The translations under genes and the position numbers were made by a program. Source: an uncultured Eubacteriales bacterium (GTDB taxonomy: Bacteria; Bacillota; Clostridia; Oscillospirales; UBA644). Taken from it: a stretch of 64,000 nt of DNA. Below the pieces are notes generated by a model. The model made no database searches. It worked only from the letters and a program-made list of their open reading frames with translations, and had not been told where the DNA came from. The DNA is taken from NCBI GenBank assembly GCA_934438175.1, contig CAKSBH010000009.1, positions 1 to 64,000 of the forward strand. The letters run 5' to 3'. This document shows, one piece after another, positions 34,522 through 43,603 of this stretch (within the stretch, counting starts at the first letter, position 1; each line of letters starts with the position of its first letter).

Positions 34522-35766
34522 ATGAAAGATACCGTTCTTCGCTATGCGGAAAAAGCGGAAAAAGTTTTGCAGGATCGTTTTGCCGAAATCGACCGGATCA
34601 GTCAGTTCAACACGGCAAAGGTCCTGGATGCCTTCCAACGTCAGCGGGTAACCGATGCCACGCTCTGCGGTTCGACCGGATACGGCTATAATGACCGTGC
34701 GCGGGAAGCGCTGGAAGCAGTATACGCCGAGGTGTTCGGCGGCGAGGATGCGTTGGTACGCCACACGTTCGTCAACGGCACACACACCATCGCAACAGCA
34801 TTTGCCGCGATCCTGCGCCCGGGAGACACCATGCTCTCCGTCACGGGTGCACCTTACGATACACTTCTGGAAAGCATCGGCGTCTGCGGAGAAAAGAGCC
34901 GCGGCTCTCTGGCGGACTACAACATCCGTTACCGGCAAGTGGAACTTCTTCCGGACGGAACGTTTGATTTTCCCGCCATCCGAAACATTCTCCGTACAGA
35001 CCCGACAATCCGCGTAATCTTTCTTCAGCGTTCCCGCGGCTATACCCAGCGAAAAGCCCTGACGCTGACCCAGATCGATGAACTTTGCCGTGAAATCCGC
35101 AAGGATTCTGACGCCGTCATTCTAGCAGATAACTGCTATGGGGAATTTGTCTGCAGAGAAGAGCCCCTCGCCCACGGCGTGGATCTGATTGCCGGTTCAC
35201 TCATCAAAAATCCGGGGGGCGGACTGGCACAGACCGGCGGTTATATCGCAGGGCGAAAAGATCTGATTGAACTTTGCGCAAACCGCCTGACAACGGTCGG
35301 AATCGGCAAGGAATGCGGAGCAACACTGGATCAGCCGAGAAGAATGTTCCAGGGATTTTTCATGGCACCGCACACCGTTGCACAGGCAATGAAAACTGCC
35401 TATTTTGCCGCCCAGATGCTGCAATATGCCGGTTTTGAACCGGACCCGCTTCCGACGGAAGCCCGCGAAGACATCATCGGAACCGTCGTGTTCCGAAACC
35501 CTGAAAAACTGCTTGCTTTCATGCGGGGAATCCAAAATGCTTCGCCGGTGGACAGCTTCGTCACGCCGGAACCCTGCGTAACGCCCGGCTATCAGGATGC
35601 CGTGGTCATGGCAGCCGGCACGTTTGTACAGGGAGCTTCCATCGAACTTTCCGCCGATGCGCCCATGAGAGAACCTTACCGCGCCTATTTCCAGGGAGGG
35701 CTGACGTATGAGGCAGGAAAGCTCGCCATTATGCGTACGGTAGAAGGTCTTCTCCATGAAGAATAA
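34522..35766 (+). CDS. PLP-dependent methionine gamma-lyase-like (aluminium-resistance family) protein
   Basis: The 414-residue protein matches the fold-type I family annotated as aluminium resistance protein or YnbB-like. Marks are CGSTGYGYNDRARE, HTFVNGTHTIATA, IFLQRSRGYTQRKALT, the PLP region LADNCYGEFV followed by the lysine in GSLIKNPGGG, and the C-terminal QGASIELSADAP. Activity is unproven for most members; C-S lyase chemistry is inferred. GGTGATTTACTT precedes the ATG. Its last 11 bases overlap the ATP-grasp gene, which suggests a two-step pathway on an amino acid. Confidence 0.92.
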   Translation: MKDTVLRYAEKAEKVLQDRFAEIDRISQFNTAKVLDAFQRQRVTDATLCGSTGYGYNDRAREALEAVYAEVFGGEDALVRHTFVNGTHTIATAFAAILRPGDTMLSVTGAPYDTLLESIGVCGEKSRGSLADYNIRYRQVELLPDGTFDFPAIRNILRTDPTIRVIFLQRSRGYTQRKALTLTQIDELCREIRKDSDAVILADNCYGEFVCREEPLAHGVDLIAGSLIKNPGGGLAQTGGYIAGRKDLIELCANRLTTVGIGKECGATLDQPRRMFQGFFMAPHTVAQAMKTAYFAAQMLQYAGFEPDPLPTEAREDIIGTVVFRNPEKLLAFMRGIQNASPVDSFVTPEPCVTPGYQDAVVMAAGTFVQGASIELSADAPMREPYRAYFQGGLTYEAGKLAIMRTVEGLLHEE

Positions 35767-36625
35767 AATTGTTCTTGTACGGAACTTTTCCTACGACGGT
35801 TTTTTAAAACAGGCCGAGGCACTGCGCCGGCATCTGACAGAACTCGGAGCCGACGCCGAGATTGCCGACAATCTTGACCTTTCTCTTCGAAAAGACGAGG
35901 AACTCCGGTTTGACAAAGCCGTGTTTCTGGACAAGGACATTCCGCTCGGTCTGCGAATGGAACGGCTGGGAATCCGGCTCTACAACAGCATTCATGCCAT
36001 TGAGCGGTGCGACGACAAACGCCGCCTGCCCGCGCTGCTCGGAACAAGTGTAAAAATGCCGGAAACGCTGGTATTTCCTCTTTCGTTTTCCGAGGGCGAT
36101 GCTTCCGATTGTTTTGTAAAAAAAATCGGAGCCCTGCTCGGTTATCCGGTTGTTGCCAAGGAAGCGTACGGATCGCTGGGCAACCAGGTCATTCTTCTGC
36201 AAAACGAAAAAGAAGTCCGGAGTTATCAGAAAGCGCACCGGGTCGTCCCGCATTTGTATCAAAAATATATTGCAGAAAGTTCCGGACGCGATATGCGCCT
36301 TTATGTTGTCGGCGGCAGAACCGTTGCTGCCATGATCCGGAAAAACCGGACGGATTTCCGCGCCAACCTGGCGCAGGGAGGAACTGCAATGCCGTTCACC
36401 CCGTCCGCCGCACTGCAAGAAACAGCCGCAGAGGTCTGTCTGCGGCTTGGACTTGATTTTGCGGGAGTTGATTTTTTGTTTTCCGACGAGGGAGAACCAT
36501 ACCTCTGTGAAGTCAATTCCAACGCGTTTTTCACGGGAATCTCCGCCTGTACCGGCGTAGGCGTCGCCAGAGAGATTTCTCTTTACATCCTTCGTGACGC
36601 ATCCCCATCCGGAAAATCGTTCTGA
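35756..36625 (+). CDS. RimK-like ATP-grasp ligase
   Basis: The 289-residue protein has an N-terminal Rossmann-like domain and an ATP-grasp fold: LGYPVVAKEAYGSLGNQVILL (about 125-145, lysine of the ATP lid), QKYIAESSGRDMRLYVVGG, RANLAQGG, and the metal-binding end GVDFLFSDEGEPYLCEVNSNAFF. This matches RimK/LysX-type enzymes that join an amino acid to a carboxylate through an acyl phosphate. The substrate is unknown. It is translationally coupled to the PLP enzyme and followed by a terminator, so the two form a closed operon. Confidence 0.9.
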   Translation: MKNKIVLVRNFSYDGFLKQAEALRRHLTELGADAEIADNLDLSLRKDEELRFDKAVFLDKDIPLGLRMERLGIRLYNSIHAIERCDDKRRLPALLGTSVKMPETLVFPLSFSEGDASDCFVKKIGALLGYPVVAKEAYGSLGNQVILLQNEKEVRSYQKAHRVVPHLYQKYIAESSGRDMRLYVVGGRTVAAMIRKNRTDFRANLAQGGTAMPFTPSAALQETAAEVCLRLGLDFAGVDFLFSDEGEPYLCEVNSNAFFTGISACTGVGVAREISLYILRDASPSGKSF

Positions 36626-36795
36626 AAAACACCCGGCTCTCCTGTGCGGTTGGCGCAGGAGAGTTTTTTTTTACGACAACGTCCGGACTCCAGGCACATC
36701 TCCGTCCCATCGCGGAAGCATTTGAACGCAACATTGCATCCGGTTTCCGAACAATACCGTTTTTCCAATTTGAAATCATCGAAATCGTATGCCAT
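36583..36795 (-). CDS. Cys-rich small protein (70 aa) behind a SigG-type promoter
   Basis: The product of about 70 residues begins MAYDFDDFKLEKRYCSETGC and has six cysteines, five of them in its first half (CSETGC, KCFRDGTEMC, GRC), as in small metal-binding proteins. The second ATG is chosen because AAGGTGA lies 6 bases upstream. A promoter with a perfect SigG consensus precedes it. The frame passes through the terminator of the convergent ATP-grasp operon and overlaps its last 43 bases, so the C-terminal 25 residues are less certain. No family is recognised. Confidence 0.6.
   Translation of the reverse strand: MAYDFDDFKLEKRYCSETGCNVAFKCFRDGTEMCLESGRCRKKKLSCANRTGEPGVFQNDFPDGDASRRM
36637..36672 (+). 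terminator. Terminator of the PLP lyase / ATP-grasp operon
   Basis: CTCTCCTG...CAGGAGAG stem followed by nine T. Confidence 0.88.
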
Positions 36796-36825
36796 ATCCA
36801 TTCACCTTCTTTCTTTTGTCATGCT

Positions 36826-36855
36826 TAGTATGGAAAAAAAAGAGCGGGTTCATAC
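36826..36855 (-). promoter_or_regulatory. SigG-type (forespore) promoter candidate
   Basis: On the minus strand GTATG (36855-36851), exactly 18 bases, then CATACTA (36832-36826). This fits the Bacillus SigG consensus GHATR-N18-CATHMTA at every position, about 30 bases upstream of the small Cys-rich gene. Confidence 0.6.
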
Positions 36856-36865
36856 CGAAGAGCAA

Positions 36866-36900
36866 AGAAAAAGAGCGTTCCCGAAGGAACGCTCTTTGAT
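36866..36900 (-). terminator. Terminator of pckG
   Basis: AAGAGCGTTCC-CGAA-GGAACGCTCTT stem followed on the minus strand by TTTTCTTTG. Confidence 0.9.
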
Positions 36901-36909
36901 TGTTTTGTT

Positions 36910-38697
36910 TTACTTGCCCAAACGCTTCTCAAAAGCATCCAGTTCATCGTAAAGTTTCTGAGGCATCCGGTCGCCGATCTTCTCGTAGAACGCGCGGACA
37001 GAGGCCGTATCCTCAAGCCACAAGTCGTTGTCCACGGACAGCAGATTCTTGATGACATTGCGGGTAATTCCCTTGTCTTCCAGCCCCTCGATGTTGATAT
37101 CTTCCGGTTTCGGCATATAGCCGATGGGAGTGGTAACCGCATCCACTTTGTTGTCGCAGCGGTCAAGCATCCACATCAGAACACGCAGGTTGTCGCCGAA
37201 GCCCGGCCAGATAAAGTGTCCGTCAGCATCGGTACGGAACCAGTTGACATTGAAGATCTTCGGAGGATGCGGAATCTTTGTTCCCATATCCAGCCAATGT
37301 GCGAAATAATCGCCCATATTGTAGCCGCAGAACGGAAGCATTGCCATCGGATCACGGCGTACAACACCAACCGCACCGGCAGCGGCAGCCGTCGTTTCGG
37401 ATGCCATCGCAGACCCGACATACACACCATGGTTCCAGTCAAAGGACTGATACACCAGAGGAGCCGTTTTGGCGCGTCTTCCGCCAAAGATGATTGCATC
37501 AATCGGAACGCCCGTCATGGAATCAAATTCCTTGGACACGCAAGGGCAGTTCTTGGCAACTGCCGTGAAACGGGAATTCGGATGCGCGGCATACGTGGAT
37601 TTATCGCTCTTGACAAACATGGACGGATTCCACGGCTCGCCTCTCCAGTTGAGAGCGTGCTTCGGCGGCTCATCGTTCAGACCTTCCCACCAAACGGTGT
37701 TGTTGTCCAGATCCAGACAGACATTGGTGAAGATGGCGCCCTCTTTCGTTGCAGCCAGAGCGTTCGGATTGGATTTTTCATTGGTGCCGGGAGCAACGCC
37801 GAAGAAGCCGTTCTCCGGGTTTGCCGCCCACAATCTGCCGTCTTTGCCGATTCTCAGCCAGGCGATGTCATCGCCCACGCACCAAACCTTATAGCCCTTC
37901 TTCCGGTAAATCTCAGGCGGAATGAGCATGGCAAGGTTGGTCTTTCCGCAAGCAGACGGGAAAGCAGCGCAGACATAACGGACTTTTCCTTCCGGATTCT
38001 CAATTCCGAGAATCAGCATATGCTCGGCAAGCCAGCCCTCGTTTCTCGCCAGATACGAAGCAATACGCAGTGCAAAGCACTTCTTGCCCAGCAGCACATT
38101 TCCGCCGTAGCCGGAGTTGACCGACATGATGGTGTTGTCTTCCGGGAACTGAACGATATAACGATTCTCTTCATCCAGATCCTTCTTGGCATGAAGTCCT
38201 TTGATAAACTCCGAGCAGTGCTCCATAGCATCCATCGCCGGTTTGCCGGCACGGGTCATGATAAGCATGTTCAGAACCACATAGATGGAGTCGGTCAGTT
38301 CAATGCCGTATTTGGCAAAATCCGAGCCGATAACACCCATGGAATACGGAATGATATACATCGTTCTGCCGATGTAGGAACCGTCATACAATTTATACAG
38401 TTTGGCGTACATCTCTTTCGGATCCATCCAGTTGTTGGTGGCTCCGGCATCCTCTTTCTTTCTGGAGCAGATAAACGTACGGTTTTCCACACGGGCAACA
38501 TCGTTGACCGCCGTACGGTGCAGATAACAATTCGGCAGTTTTTCCTGGTTCAATTTGTGCAGTTCCCCCGTCGAACATGCCTCGGCGCGAAGCGCATCGA
38601 TCTGCTCCTGTGAGCCGTCAATCCACACAACCTTATCCGGCTTGACAAGAGCTTTCATCTCCTCAATCCAGGAGAGAATTTTCTCGTTTTGAATCAT
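36910..38697 (-). CDS. pckG: Phosphoenolpyruvate carboxykinase (GTP)
   Basis: This enzyme interconverts oxaloacetate and PEP with GTP/GDP, feeding gluconeogenesis or, in fermenters, fixing CO2 toward succinate. The 595-residue length and the motifs FPSACGKTNLAML (kinase 1a with the reactive Cys), GDDIAWLR, NPENGFFGVAPGTN and GGRR identify the GTP class. The ATP class is about 530 residues with a different P-loop. The gene has its own promoter and terminator. The GTP class is less usual than PckA in Clostridia. Confidence 0.97.
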   Translation of the reverse strand: MIQNEKILSWIEEMKALVKPDKVVWIDGSQEQIDALRAEACSTGELHKLNQEKLPNCYLHRTAVNDVARVENRTFICSRKKEDAGATNNWMDPKEMYAKLYKLYDGSYIGRTMYIIPYSMGVIGSDFAKYGIELTDSIYVVLNMLIMTRAGKPAMDAMEHCSEFIKGLHAKKDLDEENRYIVQFPEDNTIMSVNSGYGGNVLLGKKCFALRIASYLARNEGWLAEHMLILGIENPEGKVRYVCAAFPSACGKTNLAMLIPPEIYRKKGYKVWCVGDDIAWLRIGKDGRLWAANPENGFFGVAPGTNEKSNPNALAATKEGAIFTNVCLDLDNNTVWWEGLNDEPPKHALNWRGEPWNPSMFVKSDKSTYAAHPNSRFTAVAKNCPCVSKEFDSMTGVPIDAIIFGGRRAKTAPLVYQSFDWNHGVYVGSAMASETTAAAAGAVGVVRRDPMAMLPFCGYNMGDYFAHWLDMGTKIPHPPKIFNVNWFRTDADGHFIWPGFGDNLRVLMWMLDRCDNKVDAVTTPIGYMPKPEDINIEGLEDKGITRNVIKNLLSVDNDLWLEDTASVRAFYEKIGDRMPQKLYDELDAFEKRLGK

Positions 38698-38739
38698 AAT
38701 ATAACCTCCTCATAGCAAATGACTTCTTACACCGCATAC

Positions 38740-38768
38740 AGTATACCATTCTTTTCCCGAAATTTCAA
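38740..38768 (-). promoter_or_regulatory. Promoter of pckG
   Basis: On the minus strand TTGAAA, a 17-base spacer and TATACT. Confidence 0.78.
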
Positions 38769-38810
38769 GAGGAGTTTGCGTTTTTTGCGTTACGATTTTC
38801 AGAAAAATAA

Positions 38811-38845
38811 ACGGGGCAAAGTCCGAAAACTTTGCCCCGTTTTCT
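38811..38845 (-). terminator. Terminator of the liv operon
   Basis: A perfect 11-bp stem ACGGGGCAAAG/CTTTGCCCCGT, T-rich on both exits. Confidence 0.88.
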
Positions 38846-38872
38846 TTTTTTTCAACAAACCGGATATGTTTC

Positions 38873-39574
38873 TCAGCCGCCGAGATATGCCATCTTAACG
38901 CGGGGATCGTTCAGCAGTTCCCCGGCATCCCCGTTCATGGAAATGTTTCCGGTCTCCAAAACATAAGCGCGGTCGGCAATCTGCAATGCCATCCGGGCAT
39001 TCTGCTCCACCAGAAGAATGGTCGTTCCGTTCTCATGCAGTTCCCGGATAATAGAAAAAATCTGTTCCACCAGAATCGGGGCAAGCCCCATAGACGGCTC
39101 ATCCAGCATCAGAAGCCGGGGCTTACTCATCAGTGCACGCCCCATGGCAAGCATCTGCTGTTCCCCGCCGGACAAGGTGCCGGCAACCTGATTTTTGCGG
39201 TGCTTCAGCCGGGGAAAACGGGCATATACATCGGCAAGCCCTTCTTTGATATAAGAGCTGTGCGTATAAGCGCCCATTTCCAGGTTTTCCTGCACCGTCA
39301 TCTGCAAAAAGCAACGCCGCCCCTCCGGAACATGCGCAAGCCCGCGGGAAACCAGTTTGTATTCCGGCAGGTGGCTGATATCTTCACCGTCAAATTCAAT
39401 CTTGCCCGTACGGGAACGAAGCATTCCGGAAACGGTTTTGAGAATGGTGCTTTTTCCGGCTCCGTTCGCACCGATCAGCGTTACAATCTCTCCTTCATTT
39501 ACATGGAAGCCAACATCCTTAATGGCATGAATGGCGCCGTAATACACATTGAGATTTTCCACATTCAGCATCAT
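38873..39574 (-). CDS. livF: Branched-chain amino-acid ABC transporter ATPase LivF
   Basis: The 233-residue ATPase of the HAAT-type importer carries Walker A GANGAGKST, signature LSGGEQQ and Walker B LLMLDEPSMGLAP, plus the LivF-type HVPEGRRCF segment. With LivG it energises uptake through LivH/LivM. The two genes are separated by 4 bases. Last gene of the operon. Confidence 0.95.
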   Translation of the reverse strand: MMLNVENLNVYYGAIHAIKDVGFHVNEGEIVTLIGANGAGKSTILKTVSGMLRSRTGKIEFDGEDISHLPEYKLVSRGLAHVPEGRRCFLQMTVQENLEMGAYTHSSYIKEGLADVYARFPRLKHRKNQVAGTLSGGEQQMLAMGRALMSKPRLLMLDEPSMGLAPILVEQIFSIIRELHENGTTILLVEQNARMALQIADRAYVLETGNISMNGDAGELLNDPRVKMAYLGG

Positions 39575-39578
39575 GGCG

Positions 39579-40433
39579 TCATTCCCCTTTCTGTTGTCCG
39601 AGATATGCTTTGATTACGGCGGGATTCGTCTGAATCTGCTCCGGAGAGCCCTTGGCGATAATTTTGCCGTGATCCAGCACACAGATTCCCTCACAGATGC
39701 TCATAACCAGCTTCATATCATGCTCAATCAGCATAACGGCAATCTGGAAGGTGTCACGGATCCGGCGGATATTGGTCATCAGTTCTGCCGTCTCAGACGG
39801 ATTCATGCCCGCAGCCGGCTCATCCAGCAACAGAATCTTGGGATTCGTTGCCAGAGCACGCACAATCTCCAGCCGGCGCTGGGCACCGTACGGAAGACTG
39901 CCCGCCTGTGCCGAGGCAAAATCTGCCATGTGAAAAAAATCCAGCAACTGAAGCGCACGGGTATCCGCCAAGCGCTCCTGTTTGCCGTATCCGAACAAAT
40001 GCGTAAACGCCTCCAGCAGATTTTCATGAATGGTGTTGTGCAGGCCGACCTTGACGTTGTCCAGCACGCTCATGTGCGAAAACAGACGGATGTTCTGAAA
40101 GGTTCGCGCAACACCGAGACGGTTCACCTGCGCCGTACTCAGCCCCGCAGTACTCTGTCCGTCCAGAAGAATGTTGCCGCGGGTGGGCTGATATACATTG
40201 GTCAACAGATTGAAAACCGTGGTTTTCCCTGCGCCGTTCGGTCCGATCAGCCCGGCGATCTCGGTTTTTCCGACAATCAGAGAAAAGTCACTGACAGCGG
40301 AAAGTCCGCCGAAGTCAATGCCGAGATGGAAGGCCTCCAGCGCGGGCGTTTTTCCGAGATCCCGTTCCGGAATGACAGCGCCGGAAGGATAATCCACCAA
40401 TCTTGCATCGTCGATTCGGTAAGAATTGTTCAT
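39579..40433 (-). CDS. livG: Branched-chain amino-acid ABC transporter ATPase LivG
   Basis: The 284-residue ATPase has Walker A GPNGAGKTT, the LivG-type signature YGAQRRLEIVRAL, Walker B ILLLDEPAAGMNP and a C-terminal LDHGKIIAKGSPE. About 35 extra residues precede the usual LivG start. The ATG at 40433 overlaps the livM stop as ATGA with GGGGG upstream, so the extension is probably translated. Confidence 0.94.
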   Translation of the reverse strand: MNNSYRIDDARLVDYPSGAVIPERDLGKTPALEAFHLGIDFGGLSAVSDFSLIVGKTEIAGLIGPNGAGKTTVFNLLTNVYQPTRGNILLDGQSTAGLSTAQVNRLGVARTFQNIRLFSHMSVLDNVKVGLHNTIHENLLEAFTHLFGYGKQERLADTRALQLLDFFHMADFASAQAGSLPYGAQRRLEIVRALATNPKILLLDEPAAGMNPSETAELMTNIRRIRDTFQIAVMLIEHDMKLVMSICEGICVLDHGKIIAKGSPEQIQTNPAVIKAYLGQQKGE

Positions 40434-41440
40434 ACGGCATCCCCCTTTCCGGCTTTCTTCCGTCGGAAGGCGGCTTTCACCTTTCCGCCCAAAGATTCTT
40501 TCCATTCTCGGAACGCTTTGTTTTCGTTGGTCAGCATGATCACAATCAGAAGAATGGAATATGCCAGCATCCGATAGTCGCTGAAATCACGCAGAATTTC
40601 AGGCAAAGCACGAAGGATAACAGCGGCAATCACCGAGCCCCGGATGCTTCCCATTCCGCCGAGAACCACAATGACCAGAATCTCGATGGACATGTTGTAG
40701 TCAAAGGTCACCGATTTGATGTTGGCAAGATTATGACCGTACAAAACGCCTGCCATGCCGGCGAAGAAAGCGGCAGCAACAAAAACCAGCAGCTTATACG
40801 ACGTCACATGAATGCCCGAAGATTCTGCGGCGATCCGATTGTCCCGAATTGCCATAACGGCGCGTCCGTGCTTGGAATTGCGGAAGTTCAGCATCACCCA
40901 CACGGTGAGAACGACCAGAACAATGGCATACGGAAACAGCGTTTTGGTGTTTTGCAGAATGGGTTGTGTATTCAGACCGAGCGCACCGCCCGTAATGTTC
41001 AGATTGTTGATGATATTCTTGATAATCTCTCCGCAGGCAAGCGTCACAATGGCAAGATAGTCCCCCTTCAGACGCAACGCCGGCAAGCCCACAAGAAGAC
41101 CGACCAGGGCGGCAAACAAACCGCCGATCACCATACAGAGCGGAAGCCGGACCGCAAGAGGCAAAACATCTTTCCAGGCGATCGAGACCAAGCAGCCGGA
41201 GAAAAGTCCCACCGACATAAATCCGGCATGCCCCAGCGAAAGTTCACCGAGAAGTCCGACCACAAGGTTGAGCGAAACCGCAAGAACAATATAACAGGAA
41301 ATGGAAATCAGCATATTGGAGACCTGACGGGTGGTCATGCCTCCGTACAGCAGAAAGGACATCACCCCGTACAGAAGCAGAACGCCAAGCACGGTGAGAA
41401 AATCCGGAGAAAAGATCTTTTTGAGTTGTTTGTTCTTCAT
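40430..41440 (-). CDS. livM: Branched-chain amino-acid ABC transporter permease LivM
   Basis: The 336-residue permease has about nine membrane helices and the family region LNLVVGLLGELSLGHAGFMSVGLFSG. The cytoplasmic EAA-like loop and VVLGGMGSIRGSVIAAVIL are also present. It pairs with LivH to form the channel. Three bases separate it from livH. Confidence 0.94.
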   Translation of the reverse strand: MKNKQLKKIFSPDFLTVLGVLLLYGVMSFLLYGGMTTRQVSNMLISISCYIVLAVSLNLVVGLLGELSLGHAGFMSVGLFSGCLVSIAWKDVLPLAVRLPLCMVIGGLFAALVGLLVGLPALRLKGDYLAIVTLACGEIIKNIINNLNITGGALGLNTQPILQNTKTLFPYAIVLVVLTVWVMLNFRNSKHGRAVMAIRDNRIAAESSGIHVTSYKLLVFVAAAFFAGMAGVLYGHNLANIKSVTFDYNMSIEILVIVVLGGMGSIRGSVIAAVILRALPEILRDFSDYRMLAYSILLIVIMLTNENKAFREWKESLGGKVKAAFRRKKAGKGDAV

Positions 41441-41443
41441 ACG

Positions 41444-42322
41444 TTACACCTTCTCCCGGATCTGTTTTCCCAGCAATCCGGTCGGCTTGACGACCAGAAC
41501 CAGAACAAGAACCCCAAATACAATGGCGTCCGACCACAGCGTGGAAATGTATACCTTAGCAAACTGCTCAATCAGGCCAAGCAGGATCCCACCCAACATG
41601 GCACCCGGAATGGAGCCAATCCCGCCGAATACGGCCGCGGTAAACGCTTTGATACCCGGCATGGAACCGGTGGTAGGACGGATGTACACATACGACGCAC
41701 CGTAAAAGATACTGGCAACGGCGGCGAGAGCCGAACCGATTGCAAACGTGATGGTAATGGTTCGGTTGACGCTGATGCCCATCAGCCCCGCGGCTTCCTT
41801 ATCCTCGGAAACAGCGCGCATGGCTTTTCCGATTTTTGTTTTATTGATAAACAACGTCAGCGCCACCATAATCACCGCAGTGACCGCAAGCATCAACAGA
41901 GTAACGCCATCCAGAGTAAACTCACCGATCCGGATCTCCGGAAGGTCGATCAGTTTCGGCATGGCTTTTTGTTCGGATTTGAACAAAAGCAAGGCAATAT
42001 TCTGCAGAAAATAACTCACACCGATCGCTGTAATCAGCACCGCGAGCGGCGGGGATTGCCGGAGCGGACGGTAGGCAAGAAATTCGATGGCAACACCGAG
42101 AACCGCACAGACCAGAATGCTGATGACAATGGCAAGAATCGGATGCAACTTCAACTGCATCACTGTAACAATGACGGAATACGCGCCGACCATAATGATA
42201 TCACCGTGCGCAAAGTTCAGCATTTTCGCAATGCCGTAAACCATGGTATAGCCCAATGCGATCAGCGCATAAATACTTCCGAGCGTCAGACCGTTGAGCA
42301 GGGCTTGGATCAATTCGGACAT
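41444..42322 (-). CDS. livH: Branched-chain amino-acid ABC transporter permease LivH
   Basis: The 292-residue permease has about eight membrane helices, beginning IQALLNGLTLGSIYALIALGYTMVYGIAKMLNFAHGD (family hallmark) and ending with AAVFGGIGSIPGAMLGG. It follows the binding-protein gene after a 75-base gap that holds a strong hairpin. Confidence 0.95.
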   Translation of the reverse strand: MSELIQALLNGLTLGSIYALIALGYTMVYGIAKMLNFAHGDIIMVGAYSVIVTVMQLKLHPILAIVISILVCAVLGVAIEFLAYRPLRQSPPLAVLITAIGVSYFLQNIALLLFKSEQKAMPKLIDLPEIRIGEFTLDGVTLLMLAVTAVIMVALTLFINKTKIGKAMRAVSEDKEAAGLMGISVNRTITITFAIGSALAAVASIFYGASYVYIRPTTGSMPGIKAFTAAVFGGIGSIPGAMLGGILLGLIEQFAKVYISTLWSDAIVFGVLVLVLVVKPTGLLGKQIREKV

Positions 42323-42348
42323 ACCAAAAAACTCTCCTTCGATTTTTT

Positions 42349-42374
42349 ACATCGGGCACCGGAGTGCCCGATGT
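42349..42374 (-). other. Stable hairpin between livK and livH
   Basis: A perfect 11-bp stem (42349-42359 with 42364-42374) with a CGGA tetraloop-like centre and no U-tract on the transcribed strand. Such hairpins stabilise the upstream message, giving more binding protein than permease. Confidence 0.65.
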
Positions 42375-42397
42375 GATTCGGGAATCGGATTCGGATT

Positions 42398-43567
42398 TTA
42401 TTTGGTATATTCTACCGTCTTACCATCCTGATACACCATGGCGATTGCAACCTTGGACGGTTCACCGTCGGCGGTCCACGTTGTGGTGCCGGTCACACCA
42501 TCCAGCGTAATCTTGGTCATGGCTTCCACGAGACGGGCATTCATGTTATCCATATTGTCCGCCGTCACACCCGCCTGCTTCATCGCAGCAACCACCGTAT
42601 AGACAGCATCATAGCCGTCGGCGGCAAACTGATCGGGTGTTACACCGAACTTTGCCTTATATTTGCTTACGAAATTTTTCACGTTTTCTTTTGCGGAATC
42701 GGCATTGAACGGAGTCATCATGATAACGCCGTTTGCCGTTTCCGCTTTATCCAGTTTGGTGAGCAAACCGTCCAATCCATCGCAGCCGAAGAACTTCATG
42801 TTATCCAACTTGCCCTTGGCCTGCGTGAGGAACGTAGCGGCTTCGGCCGCATAAATGGGAAGGAAGACCAGTTCGGCACCGGATGCCTGGATCTTGCTGA
42901 TCTGGGCACTGAAGTCCGTCGCCGTAGCGGAGGTAAAACTCTGCACTTCTACGATTTCAATTCCCTTTTTCGCACACTCGGTTTTGAACGTATTATAAAG
43001 CCCCACACAATAATCGTTATCACTTCCGTAGAATACAGCAACTTTTTTGGCAAGTCCGTACTGGGAGATATAATCGGCGGCAGACGTTCCCTGTGCCGGA
43101 TCCGAGAAGCAGACACGGAAGGCATTCGCACTGCCGGAAATTGCGGAAATTGCAGACCCGGACGGGGTCAGAACCAGAATGCCGTCTTCCTTGGCAGCAG
43201 CAACAACCGATGCCGTTTCACTGGAAAGCGTCGCACCGAGAGAAACTTTCATTCCCATGTCAATCAGTTTTCCGTAAGCGGATACGGCACTGTCGTTGTT
43301 GGCAGCGGAATCCTGAAAACTGTACGTCAGACGGAATCCGTTCAAACCATCGGGATTTTTCTCATTCAGTTCATCAATGGCAATCTGCGCGCCGTTACGC
43401 ACAGAAATTCCATAGTTGGCATAATCTCCCGTCAGAGGACCGATACCGCCAATCAGAAAATTCTTGGTACCATCGGAATTTTCATCCTGTGAACAGGAAG
43501 AAAAACAGGCAACACAGCCAAGAATCAGGGCAAAAACCATCAACACGGACATAAATTTCTTACGCAT
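42398..43567 (-). CDS. livK: Branched-chain amino-acid ABC transporter substrate-binding lipoprotein
   Basis: The 389-residue lipoprotein has a type II signal peptide; the lipidated Cys is probably the one in FSSC near residue 25. A periplasmic-binding-protein type I fold follows, with IGGIGPLTGDYANYG, NGAQIAIDELNEK, LGATLSSETASVVAA and QFAADGYDAVYTVVAA. It captures leucine, isoleucine or valine, or a related amino acid. Of two ATGs, 43567 is preferred: AAGGAG lies 9 bases upstream but only 3 from the other. Confidence 0.93.
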   Translation of the reverse strand: MRKKFMSVLMVFALILGCVACFSSCSQDENSDGTKNFLIGGIGPLTGDYANYGISVRNGAQIAIDELNEKNPDGLNGFRLTYSFQDSAANNDSAVSAYGKLIDMGMKVSLGATLSSETASVVAAAKEDGILVLTPSGSAISAISGSANAFRVCFSDPAQGTSAADYISQYGLAKKVAVFYGSDNDYCVGLYNTFKTECAKKGIEIVEVQSFTSATATDFSAQISKIQASGAELVFLPIYAAEAATFLTQAKGKLDNMKFFGCDGLDGLLTKLDKAETANGVIMMTPFNADSAKENVKNFVSKYKAKFGVTPDQFAADGYDAVYTVVAAMKQAGVTADNMDNMNARLVEAMTKITLDGVTGTTTWTADGEPSKVAIAMVYQDGKTVEYTK

Positions 43568-43603
43568 CTTCATATACTCCTTTTCTTTATGCTTACATCT
43601 GTA

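Noticed and set aside
37216..38613. Long rightward frame antisense to pckG
   Set aside because: It is fully overlapped by a full-length PEP carboxykinase with all motifs.
40403..42376. Very long rightward frame antisense to livG-livM-livH
   Set aside because: It is a shadow of three strongly supported permease and ATPase genes; its His/Gln/Asn-rich composition is typical of an antisense frame.
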